Positions 1-9,175 of a stretch of DNA of 64,000 bases are shown piece after piece (the first letter of the stretch is position 1; every line of letters begins with the position of its first letter). Source of the stretch: Diplolepis rosae (Eukaryota > Arthropoda > Insecta > Hymenoptera > Diplolepididae); contig JAPYXD010000723.1 in assembly GCA_030998225.1 (NCBI GenBank), positions 24,693,501-24,757,500 on the forward strand, in the 5' to 3' direction. The notes beneath the pieces were generated by a model. That model was not told the origin of the DNA. It made no database searches and saw only the letters and a list, made by a program, of their open reading frames with translations. The position numbers and the translations under genes are program-made.

Positions 1-555
1 ATATTAGTTTTATTTTTCCACTTGTTCTTTCGAGAAATATACATAGTGACTTAATTTGTATTAGGAAACCAGAACAGGTCTCAGAACTTGTTTTTTTTTC
101 ACATTTCTCTGAGGTGGATATAAATGAGGTGAATCAAGATGTCACGCATGCAATCCCGTATCTTTCACTCTTTTAAAAGTGAGAGAAGAGACTTAGAATT
201 TGTAGCATGTATGTTACAGAGTACTGCAGACTCAGTTAACGATGGGATCAAGATACACGAGATTTTGTGTATCAGAAAATTCCGAAGGGAGAAGAAAGGT
301 GAGAAGAGATGGTTCAGAACTCGTCCAATAACGAGATATTCCTAAATCCCTTTGAGAAAAATGCTTTCTTCCTCATTTTTTTGAAAAGTGTATAAAAATA
401 AAAAAATTTCAATTCATGATTCAGATGAAATTTTAAGAGGAAAAGATAGATAAGAATATCTTCAACTTATTTATCAAAATATTTAGTAATTTTCAATTGA
501 AAATGTAAAAAATTGCCTTTTAAATGCAGCAAACATTAATTACATTTTCTTGAAA
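1..555. other. AT-rich DNA, no gene seen
   Basis: No recognisable coding or repeat structure. A 68-codon open stretch at 139-345 has no family resemblance and is most likely chance. Confidence 0.4.
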
Positions 556-909
556 TTATCTCAAATTCACGAAATTGTAACTGTACAAAATTTGATTTAG
601 TGTTTCAGAAATTTCTAACAGTGTCATACGTCCATAAAATGAGAATGAAGAAATTCTAAGTATCCCTTCTAAAATAAAACTTCGGTATAGACTTAAATTA
701 TTCCAAGGATTCTTAATATCAACAATGGATCCATCGGGGATACTAGAAAGTGAATGTTCACTTTCAATATCTCTGAAATGTGGAATCAGCCAAATCAAGC
801 GTACAAATTCCCAAGGTATATTCTCGTATTGCGTATAATCGAGATCTAATAACGAGAGTGAACCACAATAAACTTGACAAGTTGTCAGATCAGTATCATC
901 ATTTAAAAT
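556..909 (-). CDS. exon-like open stretch, unknown protein (partial)
   Basis: On the minus strand the frame is open for about 117 codons, from just after a TGA at 910-912 down to a stop at 556. There is no convincing ATG at its upstream end, so it would have to be an internal or terminal exon. The residue mix (acidic stretch DDTDLTT, mixed hydrophobics, motif IPWEFVRLIWLIPHF, then SIPDGSIVDIKNPWN) is unlike random AT-rich translation, which is dominated by K, N, I and F runs. I recognise no family. It could be the last coding exon of a host gene lying beyond the window, or a relic. Neither splice site is clear to me. Confidence 0.3.
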   Translation of the reverse strand: MLNDDTDLTTCQVYCGSLSLLDLDYTQYENIPWEFVRLIWLIPHFRDIESEHSLSSIPDGSIVDIKNPWNNLSLYRSFILEGILRISSFSFYGRMTLLEISETLNQILYSYNFVNLR

Positions 910-1508
910 TCATTGAAATAGATATATATTAATAGATACAAATTTTCTTTTTGACACTCAAACTCAAATGTGTAATGTCTGGTTTTATTGAATAATAAAT
1001 CCTCGTTGAAAAAAATGCCAAAAATCCTCTTCTTTTTCATCCTCAAGACTGCGTATAACCCGTTAATTTAAACAAGTAATTTTTTAAAACTAAGCAAAAC
1101 AATTAGATCAATAATAATTTTGTTGAAAAAAGTTTAGTTGGATGATGCAAACCAACACTACATGCACAAAAGTTTTTCAAAGTCCATTATAAATAGATCC
1201 ACGCTGGTGGTACTGCGTGCGGTACTGTAGCCTCAAAATAGTTTCGTTTTCGTTATTCGTGTCAAGAGGAACTTTTTGTATGAAGTAGAACAAAGTTAAA
1301 TTAACTAAAATTGATTAGGGTAATGGACAAAGTGTCTCAATTTCGCATTCCCATGTATACTTATTTAGATTTGTTGATTTACTAAAAATAGCATTTACAT
1401 CTGAGTTTATGAATCTATCATAACTTTTTTTTACTGCACTATTCTACAAAATCTCCTCTGTATGTTAAAACATATATATATATATATGTACGTGCATATA
1501 TTAATAAT

Positions 1509-1660
1509 CTTTTTCATAGCGCCTCCTTTGAAAATCTGATTTTCGGTACCTGTAGAGCAGGTTGAAACTAAGATTTTCAACCCTAGGGTTGAAAGTCGCT
1601 GTTTCAACCCGCTCCACAGTTAAAGCCAATCAGATTCTCAAAAGAGTTGCTATGAAAAAT
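1509..1660. repeat. foldback MITE with a perfect inner hairpin
   Basis: The outer arms share TTTTTCATAGC and, further in, GAAAATCTGATT / GAGAATCTGATT in inverted orientation. The centre holds two stacked palindromes: CTGTAGAGCAGGTTGAAAC pairs with GTTTCAACCCGCTCCACAG, and TTTTCAACCC faces GGGTTGAAAG. No coding capacity. Confidence 0.6.
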
Positions 1661-1667
1661 AGTATAC

Positions 1668-1788
1668 ATTACTCGAAATAAAACACAGCGAAAGCATTTC
1701 GTGTGATTGCAGCCCTCGTTTCACTCGGGCAGCAAACTTCACACTCATGCAATCGCTCTGTTTCGCCCCTTGTAATGTAATATACTAT
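1668..1788. repeat. CG-rich hairpin element ending TAATATACTAT
   Basis: Imperfect inverted arms: CGAAAGCATTTCGTGTG... faces ...CACACTCATGCAATCGC. They lie around a CG-rich centre, and the right end reads GTAATATACTAT. The same end motif closes hairpins near 7375-7515, 23392-23568, 29640-29815, 38345-38575 and 57780-57895. Confidence 0.5.
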
Positions 1789-2022
1789 AGTATTTTAATT
1801 GATAATACAGTATAGTCTTAATAATATAATAATTAATAGCCTAATATATAGCATATATTATCTTGAATCCTAAATTAAATCCTTTATATGATTGATATAA
1901 ATAAATAATTCACACTGAGAGAAATTTTTACGTCAATTTTAACTGTTACGTTCCAACTTATTACTTTTAGTACAAGCTACTATAAATTTGATTAGTTTAA
2001 TTAAGAAGGTGTGGTTAATTTT

Positions 2023-2025
<3 letters not shown>

Positions 2026-2066
<41 letters not shown>
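2026..2066. repeat. (TA)n microsatellite at palindrome apex
   Basis: About 20 TA units lie exactly between the two arms of the CACTG foldback, where a cruciform tip would be. Confidence 0.9.
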
Positions 2067-2070
<4 letters not shown>

Positions 2071-2133
2071 ACCACACTATCTTAGTAAAAATGATCAAAT
2101 TTTTAGTAGCTTTTACTAGAAGCAATTAGTTGG

Positions 2134-2483
2134 TGTTGAAAAAAGGATTTAAAAAGGTTATGGAGAATACCGAAATAACGTCTCGCTTTAGATAGAATTA
2201 AATAGTTAATTTATTTGAGACACTTGGAAGGCAGGTCTTTTCTCTTTAAGATGCAGTTTAAGACTAAAGAACGAACGTGCCACAAAAATCACATTCATAC
2301 GCCATACACAGCCCAAATCTATGCTTTATAGTTTATACTACTAATATTACACATAGCTACGAACGGCTCTTGAAGCTTTGTCCCAAACTTCTTAGAACTA
2401 CTCGACGTAAGATTTATCGTCTAAATACTTAGGAATATAGATTATATTTTTGCCCTGTATACATTAGTTTAAATAATCCAACA
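2134..2483 (-). repeat. copia 3' LTR
   Basis: 350 bp, beginning TGTTG and ending CCAACA on the plus strand. It matches the other LTR except at five sites (early A/G, CAAAAATC/CAAAATTC, TACGCC/TACCCC, GAACTA/GAATTA, AGATTT/AGACTT). Confidence 0.95.
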
Positions 2484-2492
2484 CGCCTCCTC
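2484..2492 (-). promoter_or_regulatory. polypurine tract
   Basis: On the minus strand GAGGAGGCG abuts the 3' LTR. This is the expected place for the plus-strand primer of an LTR retrotransposon. Confidence 0.75.
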
Positions 2493-2690
2493 AAAAAATA
2501 ATCTACTTATAAAATCTTTAAATTCACTCATTCATATTTTAACTTGAGCAAAGAGATACCTTCCTTGTGTTTTCTGGGGAAAAAAAAAATTACAAATGGT
2601 CCAACATTCGTGCAAGGGATTAGGGAAAACCCAGAAAAACCCAATCCGACCATTATCAAATCATTGATTACAGTTTCGATCAAATTAAAC

Positions 2691-5600
2691 TTATTCTAAA
2701 CCCATCCTCGCTCTTAGCTCTATAAATCTTGCAGCTGGTAACGGCTTCGTTAGTGCATCTGCTACCTGCTCACCTGTAGGCATATATTTTAATTTTATTA
2801 CATTTTTCTCTATCTGCTCTCTGGAAAAATGATATTTTATATCAATATGTTTGGATCTTTTATGGCTCGTTGGTTTATTTGCAATGCTTATGCAACCAGT
2901 GTTATCTTCATAAATAACTATTGGTTCGGCAATAATTACATTAATACTTGTTGCTAGTGATGTTAACCACATTGCTTCTTTTACTTCTTCAAAGAGAGCC
3001 ATATATTCAGCTTCAGTAGATGAAGCTGCCACAGATAACTGTTTTTTTGTATTCCAACATATTGTACAGTTTTCAAATAATTTAAACAGATATCCTGTTG
3101 TACTTTTTCTATCAGATTTATCATTTCCACCCCAATCAGAATCAACATAACCGCATAAGAATTGTTCATAATCACCCCGGATATATGTTAATTTAATATC
3201 AATCGAACCCTTTAAATATCTTAATACTCTTTGTAAACATTGCCACAGAGCTTTATTATTTTTATTCGAATATCTGCTTAAAATATTTACTGCCGTACTC
3301 AAATCGGGTCTTGTACATATCATTAAATACATTAAGCAACCAATTAAATTTCGACAAGGAGCATCACATTTCTCATCAGAATTTAAAGCTGCATAATCTA
3401 ATTTACTCTCAAGAGATGTACTTATAGTTTTACAATCAGCCATCTTAAACCTATCGAGAATTGTTTTTACATACGCACTCTGATCTAAAGATATTCTGTT
3501 TTCAGATCTAACAATTTTTATTCCGATAAAAAACTTTATTTCATCTAAATCAGTCATGCGAAATTTATTTTTCAAATAATTTTTAAAATTTTGTATTGAA
3601 TCTTGATTGGCAGTAGCAATTACTAAATCATCCACGTAGAGAACTATGTATATATTTTTAGAAATATCTCCTTTGTCCAAAATATAAATACATCGATCAA
3701 CAGATGAATTTCTAAAACCTTTATTAATTAAAGTTTGCTCAAATATTTCAAACCAACATTTAGCCGACTGCTTTAAACCATATATAGCTTTATTTAATTT
3801 GCAAACTTCATTCTCTTTACATTTTATTCCTTCAGGTACTTTCATATAAATTTCATCTTTTAAAATACCATTAAGAAAAGCACTTTTGACATCCATGTGA
3901 TGAACCATTAAATTAAATTGATTTGCATAAGCCATTATAAATCTGAAACTTGAAATTCTTGCGACTGGCGCAAAAGTTTCATTGTAATCTATCAAATATT
4001 CCTGACTGAAACCGCGAGCAACTACACGAGCTTTATATTTGACTGGGTTTCCAAATTCATCATTCTTGATTGTAAATATCCATTTACAGTCAACAATATT
4101 TCTATTTTCTGGCTTCGTCACCAACGTCCAAGTGTTATTGGTTAAAAGTGAATCAATTTCATCTTTAATGGCATTTTCCCACTTTATTCTATCATCTCTA
4201 TATTTAATTTGATGGAATGAAGTGGGTGTTTCATAAACAAATGATTGAGCACATAAAATATAATCATCCGAAACATTTTTTTCATTATAAGATATCGGGA
4301 GGCAATTTTTAATCCTATCACTCCTTCTCAACGCAGGGAATTCATTTTCATTAAATTGCTTATCTTGAGATGGTGAATTTGTGTGCAATTGTATTTCTGT
4401 TTCAATTACAGATTTATCAACCTCATTACCTAATTTTGTAATTTTATTAGATCTAGTTTCAACATTAGATTCTAACCTATCTGTTTTACTATTGACAGAT
4501 TTTTGAGACTTTTCCACTGATTTTGACATAATGTCAGATGCATCAGTTTCCATTTTGGAGTTTTCTTTATAAACCCCTTCAGACCTCATTACAGGCCTTG
4601 AAATTTTAAATTTTGTCTCATCAACAATAACATCCCTTACCACACTAAACCTTTCAGTTTCCACATTCCAAACTTTATACCCATTTGGTTCATACCCAAC
4701 TAATATTCCCTTCCAGGATTTTTCATCAAATTTTGTCTTCCTGGTTTTATTATGTATGTAAACTGTTGAACCAAAAACTTTTAAATATTTTAACTGTGGT
4801 TTCTTAGAATCCCACAATTCATATGGTGTTTTATTTTGTCTCAGAGCTTTGGTAGGAGTTAAATTAATTAAATATGTAGCAGTTAGAACTGCTTCACCCC
4901 AAAAACATTTGTCTAAACTTGCACCAAAAACCATTGCGCGGGCTTTTTCGGTTATTGTTCTGTTCATTCGCTCTGACACGCCATTTAATTGTGGTGTTCG
5001 TGGAACTGTCAAGTGGTAACTGATACCTTTTTGCACAAAAAATTCTTTCATCTCATTAGATAAATATTCCCTTCCATTATCACAGTACAAATGAGCTATT
5101 TTTAAATTAAAATTAACCTCACTTTTTGCCACATAATCTTTAAATACATTGAAAAGATTTGATTTATACGTAATTAAATATGTAACGCAATAATGAGTAA
5201 ATTCATCTACAAAGATTACAAAATAGTTTTTATTATCAATGGTTGAAGGAGTGATTGGACCACAAACATCTGTATGAATAATAAAAAGCGGACGATTCAC
5301 ATAAGTTTTGTTCTTAGCCTTTTTAAAAGGTATTCGGGCCTGTTTACCTTTAACACAAGCCTCACATATATTACTATTCGGAACAACTTGTTCAATACGG
5401 CTTATATCTCTCATCATTTGCTTATTTTGTAATTCTGCAAATTTTGATTTTCCAATGTGACCCAAACGTTGGTGCCACATCTCGTAATCATTACATGCAA
5501 TATTATTTGCCTGTCTTTTAATTTTTATATTTTTATTTTTAACAACAAATTCTATACCTATTAAATTATTCAATGGCTTACCTTTCATCAGGATCTTACC

Positions 5601-6821
5601 ACTTTTTGTTACGTTTACTCCACCTGTTTCATTAAACACTATTTTCATTCCTGCTTGTTGCATTTTTAGGATAGATAGCAGATTATTTGGGACTTCGGGA
5701 CAGTAGAGTACATTTTCTAGAACTTCTTCCATTTCCATATCTGTTGTAATCAGGATTGTGCCCTTCTTCGTCGCATTTATAAATGATCCATTCTTGGCTA
5801 TCGAAATCTTCATGGGGGGTTGCAATTCGATGAAGCTGCTGAACAAATCGTCCCTTTTTACTATGTGGTCTGAAGCTCCAGAGTCGAGAAGAAAATTAAT
5901 TTTTTCGTTTTTAGTGTCACAGTCACCGCGAGTCATAAACGCAAATCCAGACGTACTAGCGGCTATATTATTTGGTTCATCGGTTATTTGAACCGTTTGA
6001 ACAGTTCGTTTTCTTTCATCATTATATTTGATTGAATTTTTATAATACATGCAATCCTTCTTTATATAGTTTTTTCTACCGCAATGATAGCATCGTCTGA
6101 TATTTCCTTTGACTTTTGATTTTGAAAATTGTCTTTTAAATTGTCCTCGATTTTTGCCTTTCCATGATTTTGGGGCCTCATAATAATTTTTCTTTGCACC
6201 TGACACATCTTTATTTTCCACTTGAAGTATTTTAACATTTGCATCATCACTTCCATTCCTTAATTTAACTTCATGATCAAGTAGTCGTGTCTTCACAAAA
6301 GCTAATGTTAAATTATCTTCTGACAATGTCTCGATAGCAGTTATCACTCCGTCGTATGTTGTAGGAAGAGTTAGAAGTAAGTGAGACACTTTGTCCGTTT
6401 CATCAAGCTTGGCACCTGCTGCTATTAATTCATTAATCAAATCGTAAAAAACTGTGAAGTGTCTAGAAAGTTGTGTATCACTAGACAACTTTAATGCAAG
6501 TAATCTCTTTCTGAGAGCTAATTGAGTTGCAAGACTTTTGCGTTCATAAATAGCGTCCAAATCTTGCAAAATTTTCTTTGCAGTACACTCTACCTTAGCG
6601 AAACCGAGAAATGAATCGGATAAATATTCCACTATTACACTTTTGGCTGTCCTTTCAGCCTTATTCCACTCATCACTTGGTGTTTTTGAAATTTCAATGT
6701 CTAAAACTTTGATTACATCTAATTCACTTAACAACGCGCGTATCCTAAACTTCCAGATACCATATTTTTCGCCATCAAAGAGTTTGATGTTACGTTTCAC
6801 TTTTAAATTTTCCATTGTCAC
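2691..6821 (-). CDS. gag-pol: copia-type Gag-Pol polyprotein, intact frame
   Basis: 1,376 aa, close to the usual copia length, with no stop or frameshift. In order: Gag (residues 1-240); zinc knuckle 244-257; aspartic protease DSGAS at 313-317; integrase zinc region H450-H455-C486-C489 and catalytic D518, D581, E617; reverse transcriptase from about 880 with YVDD at 1062-1065; RNase H with D1227, SSTEAEY at 1267-1273, EDNTG at 1305-1309 and KHIDIKYHF near 1324. The polyprotein would be cleaved by its own protease and act in cytoplasmic particles, then in the nucleus. One oddity is that the CCHC knuckle reads CYHCGRKNYIKKDC, so the metal-binding His is Tyr and the adjacent Gly is Asn. The frame is intact but RNA packaging may be impaired. 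An alternative start two codons downstream is equally possible. Confidence 0.96.
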   Translation of the reverse strand: MTMENLKVKRNIKLFDGEKYGIWKFRIRALLSELDVIKVLDIEISKTPSDEWNKAERTAKSVIVEYLSDSFLGFAKVECTAKKILQDLDAIYERKSLATQLALRKRLLALKLSSDTQLSRHFTVFYDLINELIAAGAKLDETDKVSHLLLTLPTTYDGVITAIETLSEDNLTLAFVKTRLLDHEVKLRNGSDDANVKILQVENKDVSGAKKNYYEAPKSWKGKNRGQFKRQFSKSKVKGNIRRCYHCGRKNYIKKDCMYYKNSIKYNDERKRTVQTVQITDEPNNIAASTSGFAFMTRGDCDTKNEKINFLLDSGASDHIVKRDDLFSSFIELQPPMKISIAKNGSFINATKKGTILITTDMEMEEVLENVLYCPEVPNNLLSILKMQQAGMKIVFNETGGVNVTKSGKILMKGKPLNNLIGIEFVVKNKNIKIKRQANNIACNDYEMWHQRLGHIGKSKFAELQNKQMMRDISRIEQVVPNSNICEACVKGKQARIPFKKAKNKTYVNRPLFIIHTDVCGPITPSTIDNKNYFVIFVDEFTHYCVTYLITYKSNLFNVFKDYVAKSEVNFNLKIAHLYCDNGREYLSNEMKEFFVQKGISYHLTVPRTPQLNGVSERMNRTITEKARAMVFGASLDKCFWGEAVLTATYLINLTPTKALRQNKTPYELWDSKKPQLKYLKVFGSTVYIHNKTRKTKFDEKSWKGILVGYEPNGYKVWNVETERFSVVRDVIVDETKFKISRPVMRSEGVYKENSKMETDASDIMSKSVEKSQKSVNSKTDRLESNVETRSNKITKLGNEVDKSVIETEIQLHTNSPSQDKQFNENEFPALRRSDRIKNCLPISYNEKNVSDDYILCAQSFVYETPTSFHQIKYRDDRIKWENAIKDEIDSLLTNNTWTLVTKPENRNIVDCKWIFTIKNDEFGNPVKYKARVVARGFSQEYLIDYNETFAPVARISSFRFIMAYANQFNLMVHHMDVKSAFLNGILKDEIYMKVPEGIKCKENEVCKLNKAIYGLKQSAKCWFEIFEQTLINKGFRNSSVDRCIYILDKGDISKNIYIVLYVDDLVIATANQDSIQNFKNYLKNKFRMTDLDEIKFFIGIKIVRSENRISLDQSAYVKTILDRFKMADCKTISTSLESKLDYAALNSDEKCDAPCRNLIGCLMYLMICTRPDLSTAVNILSRYSNKNNKALWQCLQRVLRYLKGSIDIKLTYIRGDYEQFLCGYVDSDWGGNDKSDRKSTTGYLFKLFENCTICWNTKKQLSVAASSTEAEYMALFEEVKEAMWLTSLATSINVIIAEPIVIYEDNTGCISIANKPTSHKRSKHIDIKYHFSREQIEKNVIKLKYMPTGEQVADALTKPLPAARFIELRARMGLE

Positions 6822-6913
6822 TTGTCAATCGAGAATAGCACTTAGAGTGTTCAAAAAAAATTCTGTCGATTAAAAGTTTTCAGTTTATATTAAAAAAAAT
6901 ATATATCGCGTAC

Positions 6914-6927
6914 CTGGGCCCATAACC
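6914..6927 (-). promoter_or_regulatory. primer-binding site (initiator-tRNA type)
   Basis: Directly next to the 5' LTR the minus strand reads GGTTATGGGCCCAG. From memory this is the same as the primer site of Drosophila copia, which pairs with an internal part of initiator tRNA-Met. Confidence 0.85.
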
Positions 6928-7277
6928 TGTTGGAAAAAGGATTTAAAAAGGTTATGGAGAATACCGAAATAACGTCTCGCTTTAGATAGAATTAAATAGT
7001 TAATTTATTTGAGACACTTGGAAGGCAGGTCTTTTCTCTTTAAGATGCAGTTTAAGACTAAAGAACGAACGTGCCACAAAATTCACATTCATACCCCATA
7101 CACAGCCCAAATCTATGCTTTATAGTTTATACTACTAATATTACACATAGCTACGAACGGCTCTTGAAGCTTTGTCCCAAACTTCTTAGAATTACTCGAC
7201 GTAAGACTTATCGTCTAAATACTTAGGAATATAGATTATATTTTTGCCCTGTATACATTAGTTTAAATAATCCAACA
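6928..7277 (-). repeat. copia 5' LTR
   Basis: 350 bp, TGTTGG...CCAACA. It should hold the element's promoter and poly(A) signals. It is followed on its transcribed side by the primer-binding site. Confidence 0.95.
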
Positions 7278-7374
7278 GTTGGGACGTATTAGTTACTGTT
7301 ATTATGTAGATTTTTCTCAGTGCAGTTAGAAAAAATTATAGGGTAAGTACACTAGTATCGGGACACATACCAGT

Positions 7375-7515
7375 GCAATGCGACTTTTTTTCGCCAATTT
7401 GGACACAAAAAGTCGTGTGTACCTCGGGCGACATGGTGGCGATGTGACTCGTGTGAATACCGCACGGTACACTTCGCACTCGCCGCAATCGCCACCATGC
7501 CACCCTTGGTACACA
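7375..7515. repeat. CG-rich hairpin element
   Basis: The arms GTGTACCTCGGGCGACATGG and ATCGCCACCATGCCACC...GGTACAC are inverted around a CG-rich centre. The right end GTACACAATCTACTATTT resembles the TAATATACTATT end of the other CG-rich hairpins. ORFs on both strands here are by-products of the palindrome. Confidence 0.5.
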
Positions 7516-7861
7516 ATCTACTATTTAAAAAAGGAGTCCGAAAAGAGATGCGTAGGTTTCATGTTCAATGACTTCCTCCCTTCACTATCTTTCGTATTGT
7601 TGTGCCACTTCCAATCAAACTTATTTTATGGTACTACCTGTGAGCGATGAAAGACAGACATCTGTGACCTATTCTCGCCTTCTCTCTTTGTTAACATTTC
7701 AATCCCACTCGTCCTTTCATTGTGTCCCCGCATGGACCCTTTTCAAAGGAACAGTGAATTAGAGGAGCAATAAAGGAGTCTCGGCTTGTCTCCTCCCCAT
7801 CACTTAAAGATTCGGCGACGCATTTTGGATCAAAGGAGAAAAATTGTAACCAGTGTAAGTC

Positions 7862-8410
7862 TAGTGGTCTATCACAGGGGGTTACAACTCCAGCGAAATC
7901 ATGCTAGAGTTTCTTCTCCCCGCTTCTCTCGATCTCTCTCGCACGCCCCTCACAGCGAGGCCATATTGCTCCAAGTTTCTCCTCTCCGGCGCGAGAAAGT
8001 AGGGGCAAGTAGGGACCTGCAGCGAGGTATATTAGCTTTCAACTTTGACCTTAAATGCTAATACTAAAGTAATATTAAAATTTAAAATGCATCAAAATCA
8101 TTAATTTTCGGGTGCCGGCTTCGATGTTCTCGCTGAGGGAACGACACTTTCGCTTGCCCCAATATATTCTATCTTGCTTTATGTACATATCCAAGCTCGG
8201 TGTGTACGCACTCTCTTTTCAACGTATTCCTTTCGGTATTTTGCTCCCACCACTCGGATGTACGCAGATATACGCGGGAGTGGAATTGAGTGGAATAAGG
8301 TGCAGTGCGGTGGTGGGACGGTGGTGTAAGGCGGAGTAGCTAGTTCATCAGGAGGGCGCCACTAAAATTTCATGTTATACGGAGTCTCATGAGAGTTGAA
8401 ACCCCCTGGT
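7862..8410. mobile_element. candidate TIR element
   Basis: The left end TCTAGTGGTCTAT...CAGGGGGTTACAACTC is inverted at the right as GAGTTGAAACCCCCTGG...TAGA. The interior has no recognised gene. I could not fix the exact ends or a target duplication. Confidence 0.35.
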
Positions 8411-8499
8411 CTATTAGAGCGAATCTCTGACTTGTAAGCTCTGAGTGACCTTAGAATAATAATGAAGTTTGGCTTCGGAAAATACGTGTAGCTTTCTTA

Positions 8500-9100
8500 C
8501 CGGCTTACCTTGAGCGACTTATGTCTTTCCTATGAGATAGTGAGACTTTGGGTAAATGAATTTAAGCAAGGCAGGACAATCATCGAAGTCGCACCACGGC
8601 CTGGAACTCCAAAATCATTTGTGACGCCAGAAAACATTTACAAAGTTCACGATATCGTTTTGGCTAATAGACGAGTGAAAGTGCATGGGTCTGCAGATAC
8701 CATAGGCATCTCAATTGCAGGGCACATTTTATTTCACATTTTAAATTGCATATGTAAAACCTGTACACACGATACATGCCAAGTTTGCTCACTAGAGCAA
8801 AAATGAAATCGCATGCAAACATCTGCCGAATGTTTGCAATTGTTTAAGAAGAATTCAGCTGATTTTTTGATGCGTTTTGTAACAATGGACGAAGCTTGAA
8901 TCCACCACTATACGCCAGAAACGAAACATTAGTGAAAGCAGTGGACTGGACGAGTAGAAGGAAAACCGGTTCCGAAAAAGGTGAAAAGCATTCCATCCGC
9001 TGGGGTGGTGATAGCGTCAGTTTTCTGGGATGCAAAAGGAATCCTCCTCATTGACTATCTTGAGAAAGGAGAAAACCATTACTGGGGTGTACCAGGCATC
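8500..9100 (+). pseudogene. mariner transposase relic (irritans-like)
   Basis: First part (8510-8730): IVRLWVNEFKQGRT, then APRPGTPKSFVTPENI, IVLANRRVKV and ADTIGISI, the helix-turn-helix region of mariner transposases. Second part (about 8873-9095) in another frame: FVTMDEA, then a stop where the family has Trp, IHHYTPET, GKPVPKKVKS and SVFWDAKGILLIDYLEKG. These flank the first catalytic Asp. Frameshifts, at least two stops and loss of the last third show it is dead. Confidence 0.85.
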
Positions 9101-9175
9101 CCTCTTAGACAGATTGAAGATGGCGATCATAAATTTGTGTGCTGTGACGCTGCTTTTTCCAACTCTCCGAATTAG

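Larger units (their letters stand above)
2134..7277 (-). mobile_element. copia: full-length Ty1/copia LTR retrotransposon
   Basis: A 5,144-bp element on the minus strand: 5' LTR at 6928-7277, primer-binding site, one uninterrupted gag-pol frame, purine tract, 3' LTR at 2134-2483. The flanks carry a 5-bp target duplication GTTGG (2129-2133 and 7278-7282). The two 350-bp LTRs differ at only five positions that I counted, so the insertion is recent. The gag-pol order (integrase before reverse transcriptase) is the copia order. It landed in one arm of a CACTG-ended foldback, which shows that the foldback is older. Confidence 0.96.
1913..7322. mobile_element. palindromic CACTG-ended element, split by copia
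   Basis: The left end CACTGAGAGAAAT (1913) is matched by the inverted right end ATTTTTCTCAGTG (to 7322). With the copia element removed, the two halves (1913-2133 and 7278-7322) form a single foldback of about 265 bp. Its arms share AAGCTACTA, AAATTTGAT and GTGTGGTTA in inverted order and meet at a (TA)n tract. Both flanks carry CA (1911-1912 and 7323-7324), which fits a 2-bp target duplication. The same ends and a CA duplication occur at 20940-21947. No transposase remains. Confidence 0.7.

Noticed and set aside
5758..5991. Plus-strand ORF of 77 codons
   Set aside because: Antisense to the copia gag-pol frame, as are 6643-6873 and the short minus-strand ORFs in other frames.
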